Shown: positions 55,957-63,227 of the stretch, piece by piece
How the letters are laid out: every line of letters starts with the position of its first letter
Numbering within the stretch: the stretch's first letter is position 1
Assembly (NCBI GenBank): GCA_003605035.1
Contig: QZKJ01000099.1
Span: 1 to 63,227 of the forward strand
DNA from: Desulfurivibrio sp.
Lineage (GTDB): Bacteria > Desulfobacterota > Desulfobulbia > Desulfobulbales > SURF-16
Length of the DNA: 63,227 nucleotides
Direction: 5' to 3'
Notes under the pieces: model-generated
What the model was told of the DNA's origin: nothing
Seen by the model: only the letters and a program-made list of their open reading frames with translations
The model's database searches: none
Program-made: the position numbers and the translations under genes

Positions 55957-57155
55957 GGCCGCCCTCCCTGGGTGATGCACTGCATCTCGGTGTTGAGTCT
56001 GTTGTGAACCTTTTGCCAGACGCGGAGTTGGGTTTCGTCATCGGTCCGGTTGTGGCCCCGCTTCTGTTGCAGCATCTCCGGCAGGCCGCACGGCAGATGA
56101 TAGGCCAGGCACCAGTAGTGGTTGCGGCTGTCCTTCACGACTTTGAAGCGAAGTTGGTTGGCGAGGCGTTCACTTTGGATGAGATATTCTCCACGTCTAT
56201 CTCGTTTGAATTGACCACTTCTTTCGTTTTTTTCCACCCAGCCATCCACCCCGTGATGAGTAACCGGATAGGCGAGTAGATGACGGTCATCAAAGCATGG
56301 GTTGCATATCCCGTTTTCTTCCATGTCCTGATTTCTTTTTATCGAACAAACGGTACGGAAGGCGATTTTAACCCTTGCCAGTTCACGCATGGCCTGGGAC
56401 CAATCGCTGAAATGGTTCCGACTTTTCCAGAGCAGGAGAGAGCCGTCGGGGTTTCTCCCGAGGGCATGGGGCCAATCCAGTTTGAGGCAATTGGCAAGGG
56501 GGCGGGCGAACCCGGCAAGCTGCGGCAGAACCCCACCGGAAATCAGATCATCCACTGATGGAGGAGTGTAGTTGGCGATCCCTTCCAGGGCTATCGAACC
56601 CCAGCCGTTCCTGCTCCGGCCGCCCGCATTCCCGAACCAGTGGATGAGGTTCAGGGCGTTAATTATGACTGCCTGGTGTTGTGACGGAACTCCCAATCGG
56701 AGGGATGCGGCGTCATTGGCGTTGATTGCCGGAGAACTTTTTAACGCGGTGCCAACATTTTTTTGGTAAGTCAACGGTCCATAACCAAGGTATAGATGCG
56801 CACCAACATTACGACCATTGACGCCGACCTCCTCATGCCGCACCTGTGGTTCATTGCCAGGCCACCTGTTGAGTTGCCCATCCCGCCACTCGTCCAACCG
56901 CAATCTCACCTGCCCCTGCATGGCCCAGGTTTTGTTCCTGCTCCCTGGCTCCTTCAACCAGGCATGGCCGAGGAGCAACCCTTCCGCCTCTCGTAGCCTC
57001 GCGTGATTGTACCCGTGCTCCCGGGCCGCGGCCACCCGCCACCATTGCCGCAAAAGCGCTTTGAACGGCGGGGTACGCCACTGTCCCTTCTGCTCGGCGT
57101 TGCCGAGAAAGGCCGGAGTCACGAAACGGACCCTGCATTCAATTCTTTCCGGCAT
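55953..57155 (-). CDS. cmr1: Cmr1, type III-B Cas7-like subunit
   Basis: 400 residues of the RAMP fold: ECRVRFVTPAFLGNAEQKGQ then RTPPFKALLRQWWRVAAA is the diagnostic N-terminus, and GNAGGRSRNGWGSI (about 178-191) is the Gly-rich motif. It caps the 3' end of crRNA in the Cmr complex. Two ATG codons (57161, 57155) are possible; the second has AGGAG seven bases upstream, while the first overlaps the csx1 stop. Confidence 0.93.
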   Translation of the reverse strand: MPERIECRVRFVTPAFLGNAEQKGQWRTPPFKALLRQWWRVAAAREHGYNHARLREAEGLLLGHAWLKEPGSRNKTWAMQGQVRLRLDEWRDGQLNRWPGNEPQVRHEEVGVNGRNVGAHLYLGYGPLTYQKNVGTALKSSPAINANDAASLRLGVPSQHQAVIINALNLIHWFGNAGGRSRNGWGSIALEGIANYTPPSVDDLISGGVLPQLAGFARPLANCLKLDWPHALGRNPDGSLLLWKSRNHFSDWSQAMRELARVKIAFRTVCSIKRNQDMEENGICNPCFDDRHLLAYPVTHHGVDGWVEKNERSGQFKRDRRGEYLIQSERLANQLRFKVVKDSRNHYWCLAYHLPCGLPEMLQQKRGHNRTDDETQLRVWQKVHNRLNTEMQCITQGGRP

Positions 57156-57157
57156 AA

Positions 57158-58510
57158 TCATTCTCCTTCCTGTTTTGCGGCATCCTCTGCCGAATCACTG
57201 CACGGCGTGCTCTTGTACACCTCCCAACCCTCGCTGATGAGGGCATAGGTACTCAACAAAGTTTTTTTCATTTTTTCCGCCTTCTTTGGCTCCGTGAATC
57301 CCCCATGATTTAGATCGTTGCGGGCTTTGCTCAATCTGTCGAAATCACTGACCATAGCTGCAGAGAAGGGATCCGCGATAATTCGGCAGGCGATATCGGG
57401 CCGTTTCCTGAGCTCCTTCTCCCATTTGGATTCCGGTGTCTTTTGGCCCATGACGCTCAGCGCGTCGGAGACCAGGCTTCTGTCCTTCTCCAGTCGCCAG
57501 TCGAGTCCCTGCCGTTGCGCGATGAGCGAAACCAGTCCTTCCTGCAATAGGGTGATTCCCTGTTGGATCAGATCATGTTCGATGCACCACTCCACTGCCC
57601 GCAGACAGTTTTCGAGATCATTTTCATGGAATGGCTCGATCTTGGCGGCGATAGTTTGAATGAGCGGCCGGAAAGGCGCAGGCAGGTCCGGAAATCCAGC
57701 GCATTGCCCAAGATAGGAACGGAGCTTGGCAAAGGCCTCGCCGCAGACAATCTCCCTGCCGCGACAGGTGGCGATCTGTCCGCCGATTTTCTCCAGATTG
57801 TTGCCGACACCTTTCCATATATTCCCGGCATTATCCGTCCCTTTACTTGCTCCCAAGCGTGGTTCCGCCGCCTGTTGCAACAACTCGGCGATCCCGGCGG
57901 GACTGCCATGACGGACGAACTCCTGCACCCCGCTGGACCAGGCAAGCAGGGTGGTAAAATCGGAAAGATCAAAAATCGGCGCGTTTCGTTTTTCCATCGG
58001 CATATCCTCCACCTTCCGAGACGGCCCCAGCACCTCGAAAGCCCCGTAGTACACTCCAGCGATGGTAATATTTTTCAATAACCTCGCATAATTAAGCAGG
58101 ACCATGCCCAGCATGGGCAGGGAACGGAAGCCATGGGTAATGTCAAAAATCACCCGGTCGTTTTCGTTGACAACATCGAATACAAGCTTGAAAATCTGCC
58201 ACAATTCTTCCGGCGATTTCCCTTCGGGGATGTTGATCGGCTGCACGATTTCTCCCTTATCCATGGCATCAAGGCAACGCTTGAGACCTGGCACGGTTTG
58301 ATTATCCTGCAGTGTGTCATACCAATTCTTCTTCCGGGCATCGTCAGTGAGGAAGATCACGATTCGATCCGGTTCCCTGAAATCAGCGCACAACATGCGG
58401 ACCAGAGCTTGCTGAACGAAGCGAACATTGTCGATCTTAATCTCACCCATGGCGTAATTGCAGGGGATGTACCGGTTGTTGCCAAGAAAACTCAAGAAAA
58501 GATTCCTCAT
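57158..58510 (-). CDS. csx1: Csx1-family CARF-HEPN ribonuclease (TM1812 type)
   Basis: 450 residues. N-terminal CARF domain (about 1-180) with LFLSFLGNNRYIPCNYAM, IVIFLTDDARKKNW and DITHGFRSLPMLGMV, the conserved THG(F)R loop binding cyclic oligoadenylate. A helical C-terminal HEPN domain holds RNDLNHGG (R-x4-H, about 394-401), the RNase active site. GCAGGAG precedes the start. Activated by Cas10 product, it should degrade RNA non-specifically. It is separated from the next gene upstream by 149 bp, the largest gap in the operon, so it may have its own promoter. Confidence 0.93.
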   Translation of the reverse strand: MRNLFLSFLGNNRYIPCNYAMGEIKIDNVRFVQQALVRMLCADFREPDRIVIFLTDDARKKNWYDTLQDNQTVPGLKRCLDAMDKGEIVQPINIPEGKSPEELWQIFKLVFDVVNENDRVIFDITHGFRSLPMLGMVLLNYARLLKNITIAGVYYGAFEVLGPSRKVEDMPMEKRNAPIFDLSDFTTLLAWSSGVQEFVRHGSPAGIAELLQQAAEPRLGASKGTDNAGNIWKGVGNNLEKIGGQIATCRGREIVCGEAFAKLRSYLGQCAGFPDLPAPFRPLIQTIAAKIEPFHENDLENCLRAVEWCIEHDLIQQGITLLQEGLVSLIAQRQGLDWRLEKDRSLVSDALSVMGQKTPESKWEKELRKRPDIACRIIADPFSAAMVSDFDRLSKARNDLNHGGFTEPKKAEKMKKTLLSTYALISEGWEVYKSTPCSDSAEDAAKQEGE

Positions 58511-58658
58511 AACTGCATGCTCCTGCTGAATAATCGCCGTTTCCTGTTCTCCGGCTTCCCAGAAAATTGTGCCCTACCTTCAACTCCCCCGCAAGTTGTG
58601 CAACATTGCAATGGCTCTTTTCCCATCCAATGCTCCCACAGGCTATCGCCCCCTCTGG

Positions 58659-59804
58659 TCAGACGTCTCTCGGTTTAAGGATGGGCAGCGGCTCCCATGT
58701 GACGAAAGGGGTTATCCTGCGCTTGAACCGGCCCAAATCCGCGTAGTACAGGACATCGAACACGTCCTCATCCTTTCCGAAATGCTGGTTGGCCCTGTGC
58801 AGGGAGGCGTAAGACGGGATAATGCCGATGTTGTCCTGAGCCAGAAGCCGTTTGCGAACAGCCTCCGGGTTAGCGATGGAAACAGGGAGCCCGGCCTTAT
58901 GGATCGCCAGAAACATGCGCATCGTCTCCACCATTCTGCTGATTGATTCGCCCCGCAGCTCAACCTTGAACCCCTCTTTCCGATACGGGGAAGGGCGCGA
59001 AACCGTGAGATCTATGTGCGTTGTGTTGCCCCCGCGTTTTATTTCCCACGGGTGTCCACCCGTCCCTCTCGCGGGATGTGTGCCGTCTATCCAATCGTTA
59101 AACTCCTGTTCTGAGGCCGGATCAATGTCCAGAAGCCCTTCGTGCCGGCCGTCGGCATATCGGGCGTACATTTCCCGGCCGGACAGGGATTCATCAATCG
59201 TCTCCTCTTTGCGCTTCCCGGCTGCATAGGCTATCCTGCAATAGTTGAAGTAGTCTGCCGCGGTCATGGACGACACTTCGGTGTTCTCCGCTCTGAGAAA
59301 AAAGCCGCCTTCGATAAGACGCACCAGCTTACGTGTCCCGGCCTTGCCGAGTTCCTTGTCCAGCCGGTAGAAATCAGATAGAGAGGCGCGTATGACGGCA
59401 TGGGGGACTATCCCGTATCTGTAAGGAAATGGATATTCGACCTGAACTCGTTTGTTGGCCTTTATCCAGTCTTTCCGGACAACTTTCAGCCAGTTGCGCG
59501 CTGATGTGATCAGCTGACCCCATGCCGGGGCAGGTTGATCATGGTTTTTGGTGCGGAATAGAGAAGAAGCTCCAGCGGATGTCACTGCCCGTACGCCCTT
59601 TTCAGGTTCAACTTCGAGGCTGCCGCCATCCCCGTTGATATGACTGATGAAAAAGGTATGCCTGTATTTGTTGACGTGCAGGTGATGCCATTTTCCCCCC
59701 GGGTCTGGAAACATGATATTCCAAACGCGGTCCAAAACGGAAAACTCGCAGGAAAAATCATTCAATTCCTTCACGAAGGCAAAAATTGAAGGCGCCGGTT
59801 CCAT
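58659..59804 (-). CDS. Protein of unknown family inside the type III-B operon
   Basis: I do not recognise a named family. 381 residues from the ATG at 59804, four bases after the stop of the CARF gene, with GTGAGG upstream; the frame extends to 59876 but overlaps that gene. No signal peptide, membrane segment, CARF, HEPN or PD-(D/E)xK motif is evident. Blocks that look conserved-like: MTAADYFNYCRIAYAAGKR, GREMYARYADGRHEGLLDID, the GTGGHPWEIKRGGNTTHIDL segment with two His and a Trp-Glu pair, LRGESISRMVETMRMFLAIH, and NIGIIPSYASLH. The C-terminus (FKRRITPFVTWEPLPI) is basic. The tight spacing places it under the same control as the effector genes, hence an accessory or effector role in defence is likely. 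Confidence 0.6.
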   Translation of the reverse strand: MEPAPSIFAFVKELNDFSCEFSVLDRVWNIMFPDPGGKWHHLHVNKYRHTFFISHINGDGGSLEVEPEKGVRAVTSAGASSLFRTKNHDQPAPAWGQLITSARNWLKVVRKDWIKANKRVQVEYPFPYRYGIVPHAVIRASLSDFYRLDKELGKAGTRKLVRLIEGGFFLRAENTEVSSMTAADYFNYCRIAYAAGKRKEETIDESLSGREMYARYADGRHEGLLDIDPASEQEFNDWIDGTHPARGTGGHPWEIKRGGNTTHIDLTVSRPSPYRKEGFKVELRGESISRMVETMRMFLAIHKAGLPVSIANPEAVRKRLLAQDNIGIIPSYASLHRANQHFGKDEDVFDVLYYADLGRFKRRITPFVTWEPLPILKPRDV

Positions 59805-59808
59805 ATCC

Positions 59809-60927
59809 TCACCACTCCAGTCTGATCTGCCGGCGATCCAGCCGCAGGCCGTAGCGGGTTTCCCCTCTTTCGCCAACGGAGGCTATTTCCAGTCCGCCGA
59901 TTTGGGCCTGACCGAAGGCACGGAGCAGGTCCCCCCGGATCTTTGACTTATAGGAGTTGAAATTTTCTTTGGAAAGGGAGCCGATGCCGGTATTGCTCAT
60001 TTCCTCAAGCAGGTGGCTGCCGGGGATGCGGCCGTACATGGTGGCGATATCCGGACTGGTAATTACCGACGTGACATCGAGAAAACAGTCATGACACCCG
60101 GAGCAGGAGCGCGGGCCGGGACAGTTTTGCTTCCGCCCGGCAAAAAAGGCGTACAGGGCCAGGCGGGCCGGGTGCATGTCCAGCTCCATGCCGTTATAAA
60201 TGATTTTCCCTTCCGTGAGATCCACGGTGAGCATCCCGGGCGCGTCCCGGATGAGCGACTGCATGAGGTCGGCCGGCTGCCGGGGCTGACAGAGCAGATC
60301 CTCGGCCAGCAGATGGCGGACCGAGACAAAGGGGATGGTGATGAGCTGGATTTCCGCATAGCGGGTCTCCTTCAAATAGGGCCGGCCTTTCGAATCGCGC
60401 AGTCTGACGGCTGCCGGAGTGCGGGGCGGGAACCAGAAATCCGGGCAGTTCTCGAATTCCGGCGAGACCAGCACGTGCAGGATGCGGTCCTGCGGCCGGC
60501 CGTAGAGCTGGGCCGCCAGGGTCAGGCAGGAGGTCATGGTCTTTCTGCCGCCGGCAACCAGGAACCAGACCGCCCTGTCATCCCGGCCGGTGAACCGGCA
60601 GGCGAGATCAAGACAGGCCTGCAGGAGGATTTCATTATCTTCCGGGGTGACAATGTCTTCAAGCTCCACGCCGGCAGCGTTTCGCAGGGTGTGGATATGC
60701 GAGGCATCGAAGTCGAGAGCCCCATTGCCCAGGCCGAAATCGCCCAGCAGGCTGTCGAGCCTGGGGCAGTCGGGATCAAACAGGCCGGCCAGCAGCCTCT
60801 CTTTGCCGGAACGGGTGGTTATCACATGGAGGGCGTGGACCGGCCTGCCTTCATGGAGCAGGGCATAGATGGCCTCGGTGATGACCTGGGGAGAGAGACC
60901 AGAGACAGCGAGCAGAATATTTTTCAC
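59809..60927 (-). CDS. SSO2081-like CARF (NE0113 family) protein with a C-terminal winged-helix-like extension
   Basis: 372 residues; GTG start overlapping the cas6 stop (GTGA). Residues about 1-215 match the NE0113/SSO2081-like ring nuclease family: LLAVSGLSPQVITEAIYALL at the N-terminus and FLVAGGRKTMTSCLTLAAQL (about 121-140). The remaining 155 residues are additional. They begin MLTVDLTEGKIIYNGMELDM and contain HPARLALYAFFAGRK, a Cys cluster CPGPRSCSGCHDC (C-x5-C-x2-C-x2-C), and FNSYKSKIRGDLLRAFG with a closing YGLRLDRRQIRLEW, reading like a response-regulator-type winged helix. It may be a ring nuclease, a cyclic-oligoadenylate-sensing regulator, or both. Confidence 0.8.
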   Translation of the reverse strand: MKNILLAVSGLSPQVITEAIYALLHEGRPVHALHVITTRSGKERLLAGLFDPDCPRLDSLLGDFGLGNGALDFDASHIHTLRNAAGVELEDIVTPEDNEILLQACLDLACRFTGRDDRAVWFLVAGGRKTMTSCLTLAAQLYGRPQDRILHVLVSPEFENCPDFWFPPRTPAAVRLRDSKGRPYLKETRYAEIQLITIPFVSVRHLLAEDLLCQPRQPADLMQSLIRDAPGMLTVDLTEGKIIYNGMELDMHPARLALYAFFAGRKQNCPGPRSCSGCHDCFLDVTSVITSPDIATMYGRIPGSHLLEEMSNTGIGSLSKENFNSYKSKIRGDLLRAFGQAQIGGLEIASVGERGETRYGLRLDRRQIRLEW

Positions 60928-61865
60928 GCCCCGGTCCCCGCCTCGATGCGCAACTGCCCCAGCCCGAACGCCGTCTGCTTGCCCAGATGGGTTGTTTCAC
61001 AGTATCTGAGCAGCGGCAAAAATTCAGCCAGGTCCCCTTCATAAACCATCTCCCCCTGCAACCCGCCCATGAGCATGTCGGTCTGCTGGCGGTTGCTGTA
61101 CCGTTTCAGATCAATCCATTGGCAGTCGTTTTCGCGGGTTGCAACCTGCCCGGCCCGTTTCACCAGGCCCCGGTAATCGAGTTGCGGTTCCCCCTGGCCG
61201 AAAGTTTCCTCAAGGCTGGCGATGCGGCGCAGGGCGGCGCGGATGAGCAGGTGAAAGGGCAGGGTCTGCTGGAAGCGGTTGTCGTGTTTGAGACGGAGTG
61301 GGGTGAGGAGCCGGACGGTGAGGGTGCTGACGGCATCAACGGGCGGGGCCTGCAGCTCCAGGTTCCGCAGGGGAAAACCCTGTGAGAGAATCTTCCTGTC
61401 GCCGTCATAGATAGTGGCGCCTTCGGTCTCGACCGCAGCCAGGGCAAAGCAGCCGCGGCCGTTATCCCCGCGACGGCCCAGGCCGGTTTGGCCCATCTGC
61501 TCCACGGCGTAGATGATATGAGGCAGATAGTCGTTGGCCGGGCCGAAGAGGGTGAGGCCGAAGGTGAAGGCGTCGCCGGGTTCATACCCTCTGGCGTTGT
61601 CGGCAGGCGGCTGCAGCACATAGGGATGGGGCCGCGAGCTGGTTTTGGTGGTGCGGTTGTCCGGCGGGATGATGTGGGGTTCGAAGATAAGGGAATAGAC
61701 GCAGGTGGCGGAGAGCAGGCAATCGCTGCAGGGGCTGCGGCGCAGGGCGCAGACCACCTTTTTCAGGGCGTGACCGAACGCGCCCCGCAGCATGGAGCCT
61801 TTAAAGGCCGGCAATACCGCCGCTGAGGTGAAGCGGCATTGAAAAAGATACCTGCCAAACAGCAT
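60924..61865 (-). CDS. cas6: Cas6 pre-crRNA endoribonuclease
   Basis: 313 residues from MLFGRYLFQCRF (a start at 61877 would add four). N-terminal RAMP fold with FKGSMLRGAFGHALKKVVC and a Cys cluster (CALRRSPCSDCLLSATC, about 39-55) followed by YSLIFEP, typical of the Cas6 family in this kind of locus. The Gly-rich loop is GKQTAFGLGQL (about 297-307). It cuts the repeat on the transcribed strand, presumably leaving the ATTACGAC handle. First gene of the ten-gene operon ending with cmr6. Confidence 0.92.
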   Translation of the reverse strand: MLFGRYLFQCRFTSAAVLPAFKGSMLRGAFGHALKKVVCALRRSPCSDCLLSATCVYSLIFEPHIIPPDNRTTKTSSRPHPYVLQPPADNARGYEPGDAFTFGLTLFGPANDYLPHIIYAVEQMGQTGLGRRGDNGRGCFALAAVETEGATIYDGDRKILSQGFPLRNLELQAPPVDAVSTLTVRLLTPLRLKHDNRFQQTLPFHLLIRAALRRIASLEETFGQGEPQLDYRGLVKRAGQVATRENDCQWIDLKRYSNRQQTDMLMGGLQGEMVYEGDLAEFLPLLRYCETTHLGKQTAFGLGQLRIEAGTGA

Positions 61866-61916
61866 AAACACCCCCATTGCCTGATCCGATGACAGGTACC
61901 TTGAAAGAAGGGGGAG

Positions 61917-61936
61917 GGGACTGCAAGCAGTCTCCC
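61917..61936. promoter_or_regulatory. Palindrome upstream of cas6
   Basis: GACTGC-AA-GCAGTC (61919-61932) within GGGACTGCAAGCAGTCTCCC, about 50 bp upstream of the cas6 start. It lies in the only likely promoter region of the operon. A protein-binding site is plausible, possibly for the winged-helix-bearing CARF protein encoded second in the operon; this is inference. Confidence 0.35.
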
Positions 61937-62038
61937 ATTTTCATAAAATATTCATCATTGCTAAATAGTTAAAATTTCACATAACAAATAGGAGGGTGAA
62001 ATGCAAAACAAATTTGCTGCAAACCCCGATAACAGGGA

Positions 62039-62129
62039 AGGGTTGATTGGGTTGGTGGGTTGGTTGGGTTGGTGGGTTGGTTGGGTTGGTTGGGTTGATT
62101 GGGTTGGTTGGGTTATGGGGTGGGGTTGA
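62039..62129. repeat. GGGTTG-rich tract
   Basis: About 90 bp of irregular GGGTTGGT/TGGGTTGA units on the plus strand, followed by a 40-bp C-rich stretch of CAACTCAAGCAACCC type (62130-62172). Runs of three or four G, separated by two to four bases, occur many times, so G-quadruplex formation is possible. It lies downstream of the usp stop codon and upstream of cas6. Confidence 0.8.
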
Positions 62130-62173
62130 CAACTCAAGCAACCCAAGCAACTCAACAAACTCAAGCAACCCAT

Positions 62174-63037
62174 TCACCGCAAAATCAGCACGGATGAGCG
62201 GGACCGGGTGACCAGTTTGCCCACCAGGTCCCGGTGGAAGATTTTCTGCAGCAGGGATTTTTTCCCCATCCACAGGGCGAGCATGGCGTCCCTGGAGACC
62301 CGGTCCATGTATTCTTCCAGGGCGCCCATGTCAACCAGCCTGATCCAGGCGTTGATCTGCTGGGCCGTGTAGTAGCGCAGGATGCCGGCCAGTTGCCTTT
62401 CCACCTCCTCTTTGAGGCCTTTGGGGCCGGTCAGGCCGATAATCTCCAGGTCCGCCCGGTAGATGGTGACCACCTGGTTGATCATCTCCACCGAGGCCTG
62501 GCTGACGCTGGGCTGGTCCAGGCAGCAGATGATTTTTTCCGGCATCCTGTCCTCCTTGATGACCATGACCGAACAGGAAGCGTCCTTGGCCACCTTTTCC
62601 GGCAGATTCAGCAGTCCCTGCCACTGGCAGTCATCCGCGCCGCTGCAGCCGAGCACGATCAGATCGCTTTCCGCCTGGCTGGCTTCCGCGAGAATCTCTT
62701 TGTCCGGATTGCCGGTCCTGATGCGGATCTTCAGCTCCTTGCGGCTGCCCGGGGCAGTAGCCGGGATCTCCCAGACGCCGTCATGCTCCTGCAGCGCGAT
62801 CTGCTGCTGCCTGGCATACGGCAGATCAGAGTCGGCAAAGCGGCCGAGGAAATCATCCTTGTAAGCAAGCAGGCTGTTCACCAGGGGATGGTCCGTGCCG
62901 GCAAACCCGCCTGCCGCGCCCGCCGGCCGCACGCCGAGCAGGGTCACGTCGGCCCAGGTGTTTGCCGCCAGCCCGGCCGCTGCACCGATAATTGCCGCGC
63001 TGTAGGAATGCCCGTCAAGGGCGATCAGGATTTTCAC
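62174..63037 (-). CDS. Tandem-domain universal stress protein
   Basis: 287 residues. The first UspA domain (about 1-160) starts MKILIALDGHSYSAAIIGA and ends DLIVLGCSGADDCQWQGLLN plus KDASCSVMVIKE; the nucleotide loop GxxGx(9)G is only partly kept. A second, diverged Usp-like domain follows (about 165-287), starting ICCLDQPSVSQASVEMINQV and ending LVTRSRSSVLIL. Its exact role is unknown. It runs leftward, toward the GGGTTG tract and the cas operon, with an ordinary ribosome-binding site (GAGGAGG). Confidence 0.85.
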   Translation of the reverse strand: MKILIALDGHSYSAAIIGAAAGLAANTWADVTLLGVRPAGAAGGFAGTDHPLVNSLLAYKDDFLGRFADSDLPYARQQQIALQEHDGVWEIPATAPGSRKELKIRIRTGNPDKEILAEASQAESDLIVLGCSGADDCQWQGLLNLPEKVAKDASCSVMVIKEDRMPEKIICCLDQPSVSQASVEMINQVVTIYRADLEIIGLTGPKGLKEEVERQLAGILRYYTAQQINAWIRLVDMGALEEYMDRVSRDAMLALWMGKKSLLQKIFHRDLVGKLVTRSRSSVLILR

Positions 63038-63073
63038 TGGCTCCTCCTCACGAAAACCTCTTTATTTTGAGCA

Positions 63074-63106
63074 TTTCGTTACGGCTCCTTAGGGACTTGG
63101 AAAATG
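63074..63106. repeat. Junction of two dispersed repeat ends
   Basis: TTTCGTTACGGCTCCT (63074-63089) is the repeat end seen at 5587-5602 and 10831-10846. It is joined directly to TTAGGGACTTGGAAAATG (63089 onward), the end of the 205-443 family. Only this side of the second element is visible before the window ends. Confidence 0.55.
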
Positions 63107-63142
63107 CCAAATTACCGTTTATTGTACTTTCATAACCATCTG

Positions 63143-63212
63143 GTAGGAGCGGGCCATGCCCGCGATCATTGGTGTTCTGACTCGTAATATCGCGGGCATG
63201 GCCCGCTCCTAC
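63143..63212. repeat. REP-type inverted pair
   Basis: A 24-bp arm beginning GTAGGAGCGGGCCATGCC (63143-63166) is repeated as its exact reverse complement at 63189-63212, with 22 bp between. Each arm is itself a short palindrome (GGGCCATGCCC). The sequence type matches the REP/REPIN elements widespread in proteobacteria. No RAYT transposase is in the window. Confidence 0.8.
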
Positions 63213-63227
63213 AAGCTAACCAAAAAC

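Noticed and set aside
61961-62273. Frames with PTNPINPTNP repeats
   Set aside because: Translation of the GGGTTG tract on the opposite strand, with no start signals.

Overview
The window looks like a chromosomal segment of an anaerobic Desulfobacterota bacterium, most likely near the Desulfobulbales. This is inference from gene content and order: ferredoxin-dependent 2-oxoacid oxidoreductase (korAB), futalosine menaquinone genes (mqnB, mqnD), an ilvBN / psd / pssA remnant / leuA / asd block, a Tat-exported molybdoenzyme, GC-rich codon use, and intergenic repeats of the kind common in these genomes. No rRNA or tRNA gene was recognised.

Layout. 0.6-8.2 kb: ftsH, an alpha-glucan phosphorylase and korAB. 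8.2-11.3 kb: a divergent ribbon-helix-helix-like regulator, three tandem Hsp20 genes and a small DRR-rich protein. 11.6-15.5 kb: a CDF transporter fused to a NifX-like domain, a PAS histidine kinase and xseA. 16-27 kb: housekeeping biosynthesis (TPR protein, panC, panD, mqnB, mqnD, ilvB, ilvN, psd, broken pssA, leuA, asd, rsmD, coaD). 27-30.6 kb: a molybdopterin oxidoreductase - Rieske - cytochrome b operon. 31-33 kb: a cyclic-nucleotide-binding/DUF4388 protein and two more Hsp20 genes. 33.2-35.3 kb: toxin-antitoxin genes, intact and decayed.

35.6-61.9 kb is a type III-B (Cmr) CRISPR-Cas locus. It has one array of 91 repeats and 90 spacers. The array is read leftward from a leader next to two cas2 genes and cas1. 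A Card1/Can2-like CARF nuclease follows, then a cluster of three toxin-antitoxin pairs with a csx20-like gene among them. Next comes a ten-gene leftward operon: cas6, a ring-nuclease-like CARF protein with a C-terminal extension resembling a winged helix, a gene of unknown family, csx1, cmr1, cas10, cmr3, cmr4, cmr5 and a cmr6 with a coiled-coil tail. The effector would make cyclic oligoadenylate through Cas10. Csx1 and Card1 would respond to it, and the SSO2081-like protein and Csx20 would be the candidates for switching it off. The spacers are strikingly structured. At least eleven sets overlap or are near-identical, always on the same strand, and many read as sense-strand gene starts with ribosome-binding sites, so the crRNAs would be antisense to target mRNA.

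The right end holds a GGGTTG-rich tract, a universal stress protein and a REP-type inverted pair. Several small dispersed repeats (MITE-like, with conserved inverted ends) sit between genes across the window.
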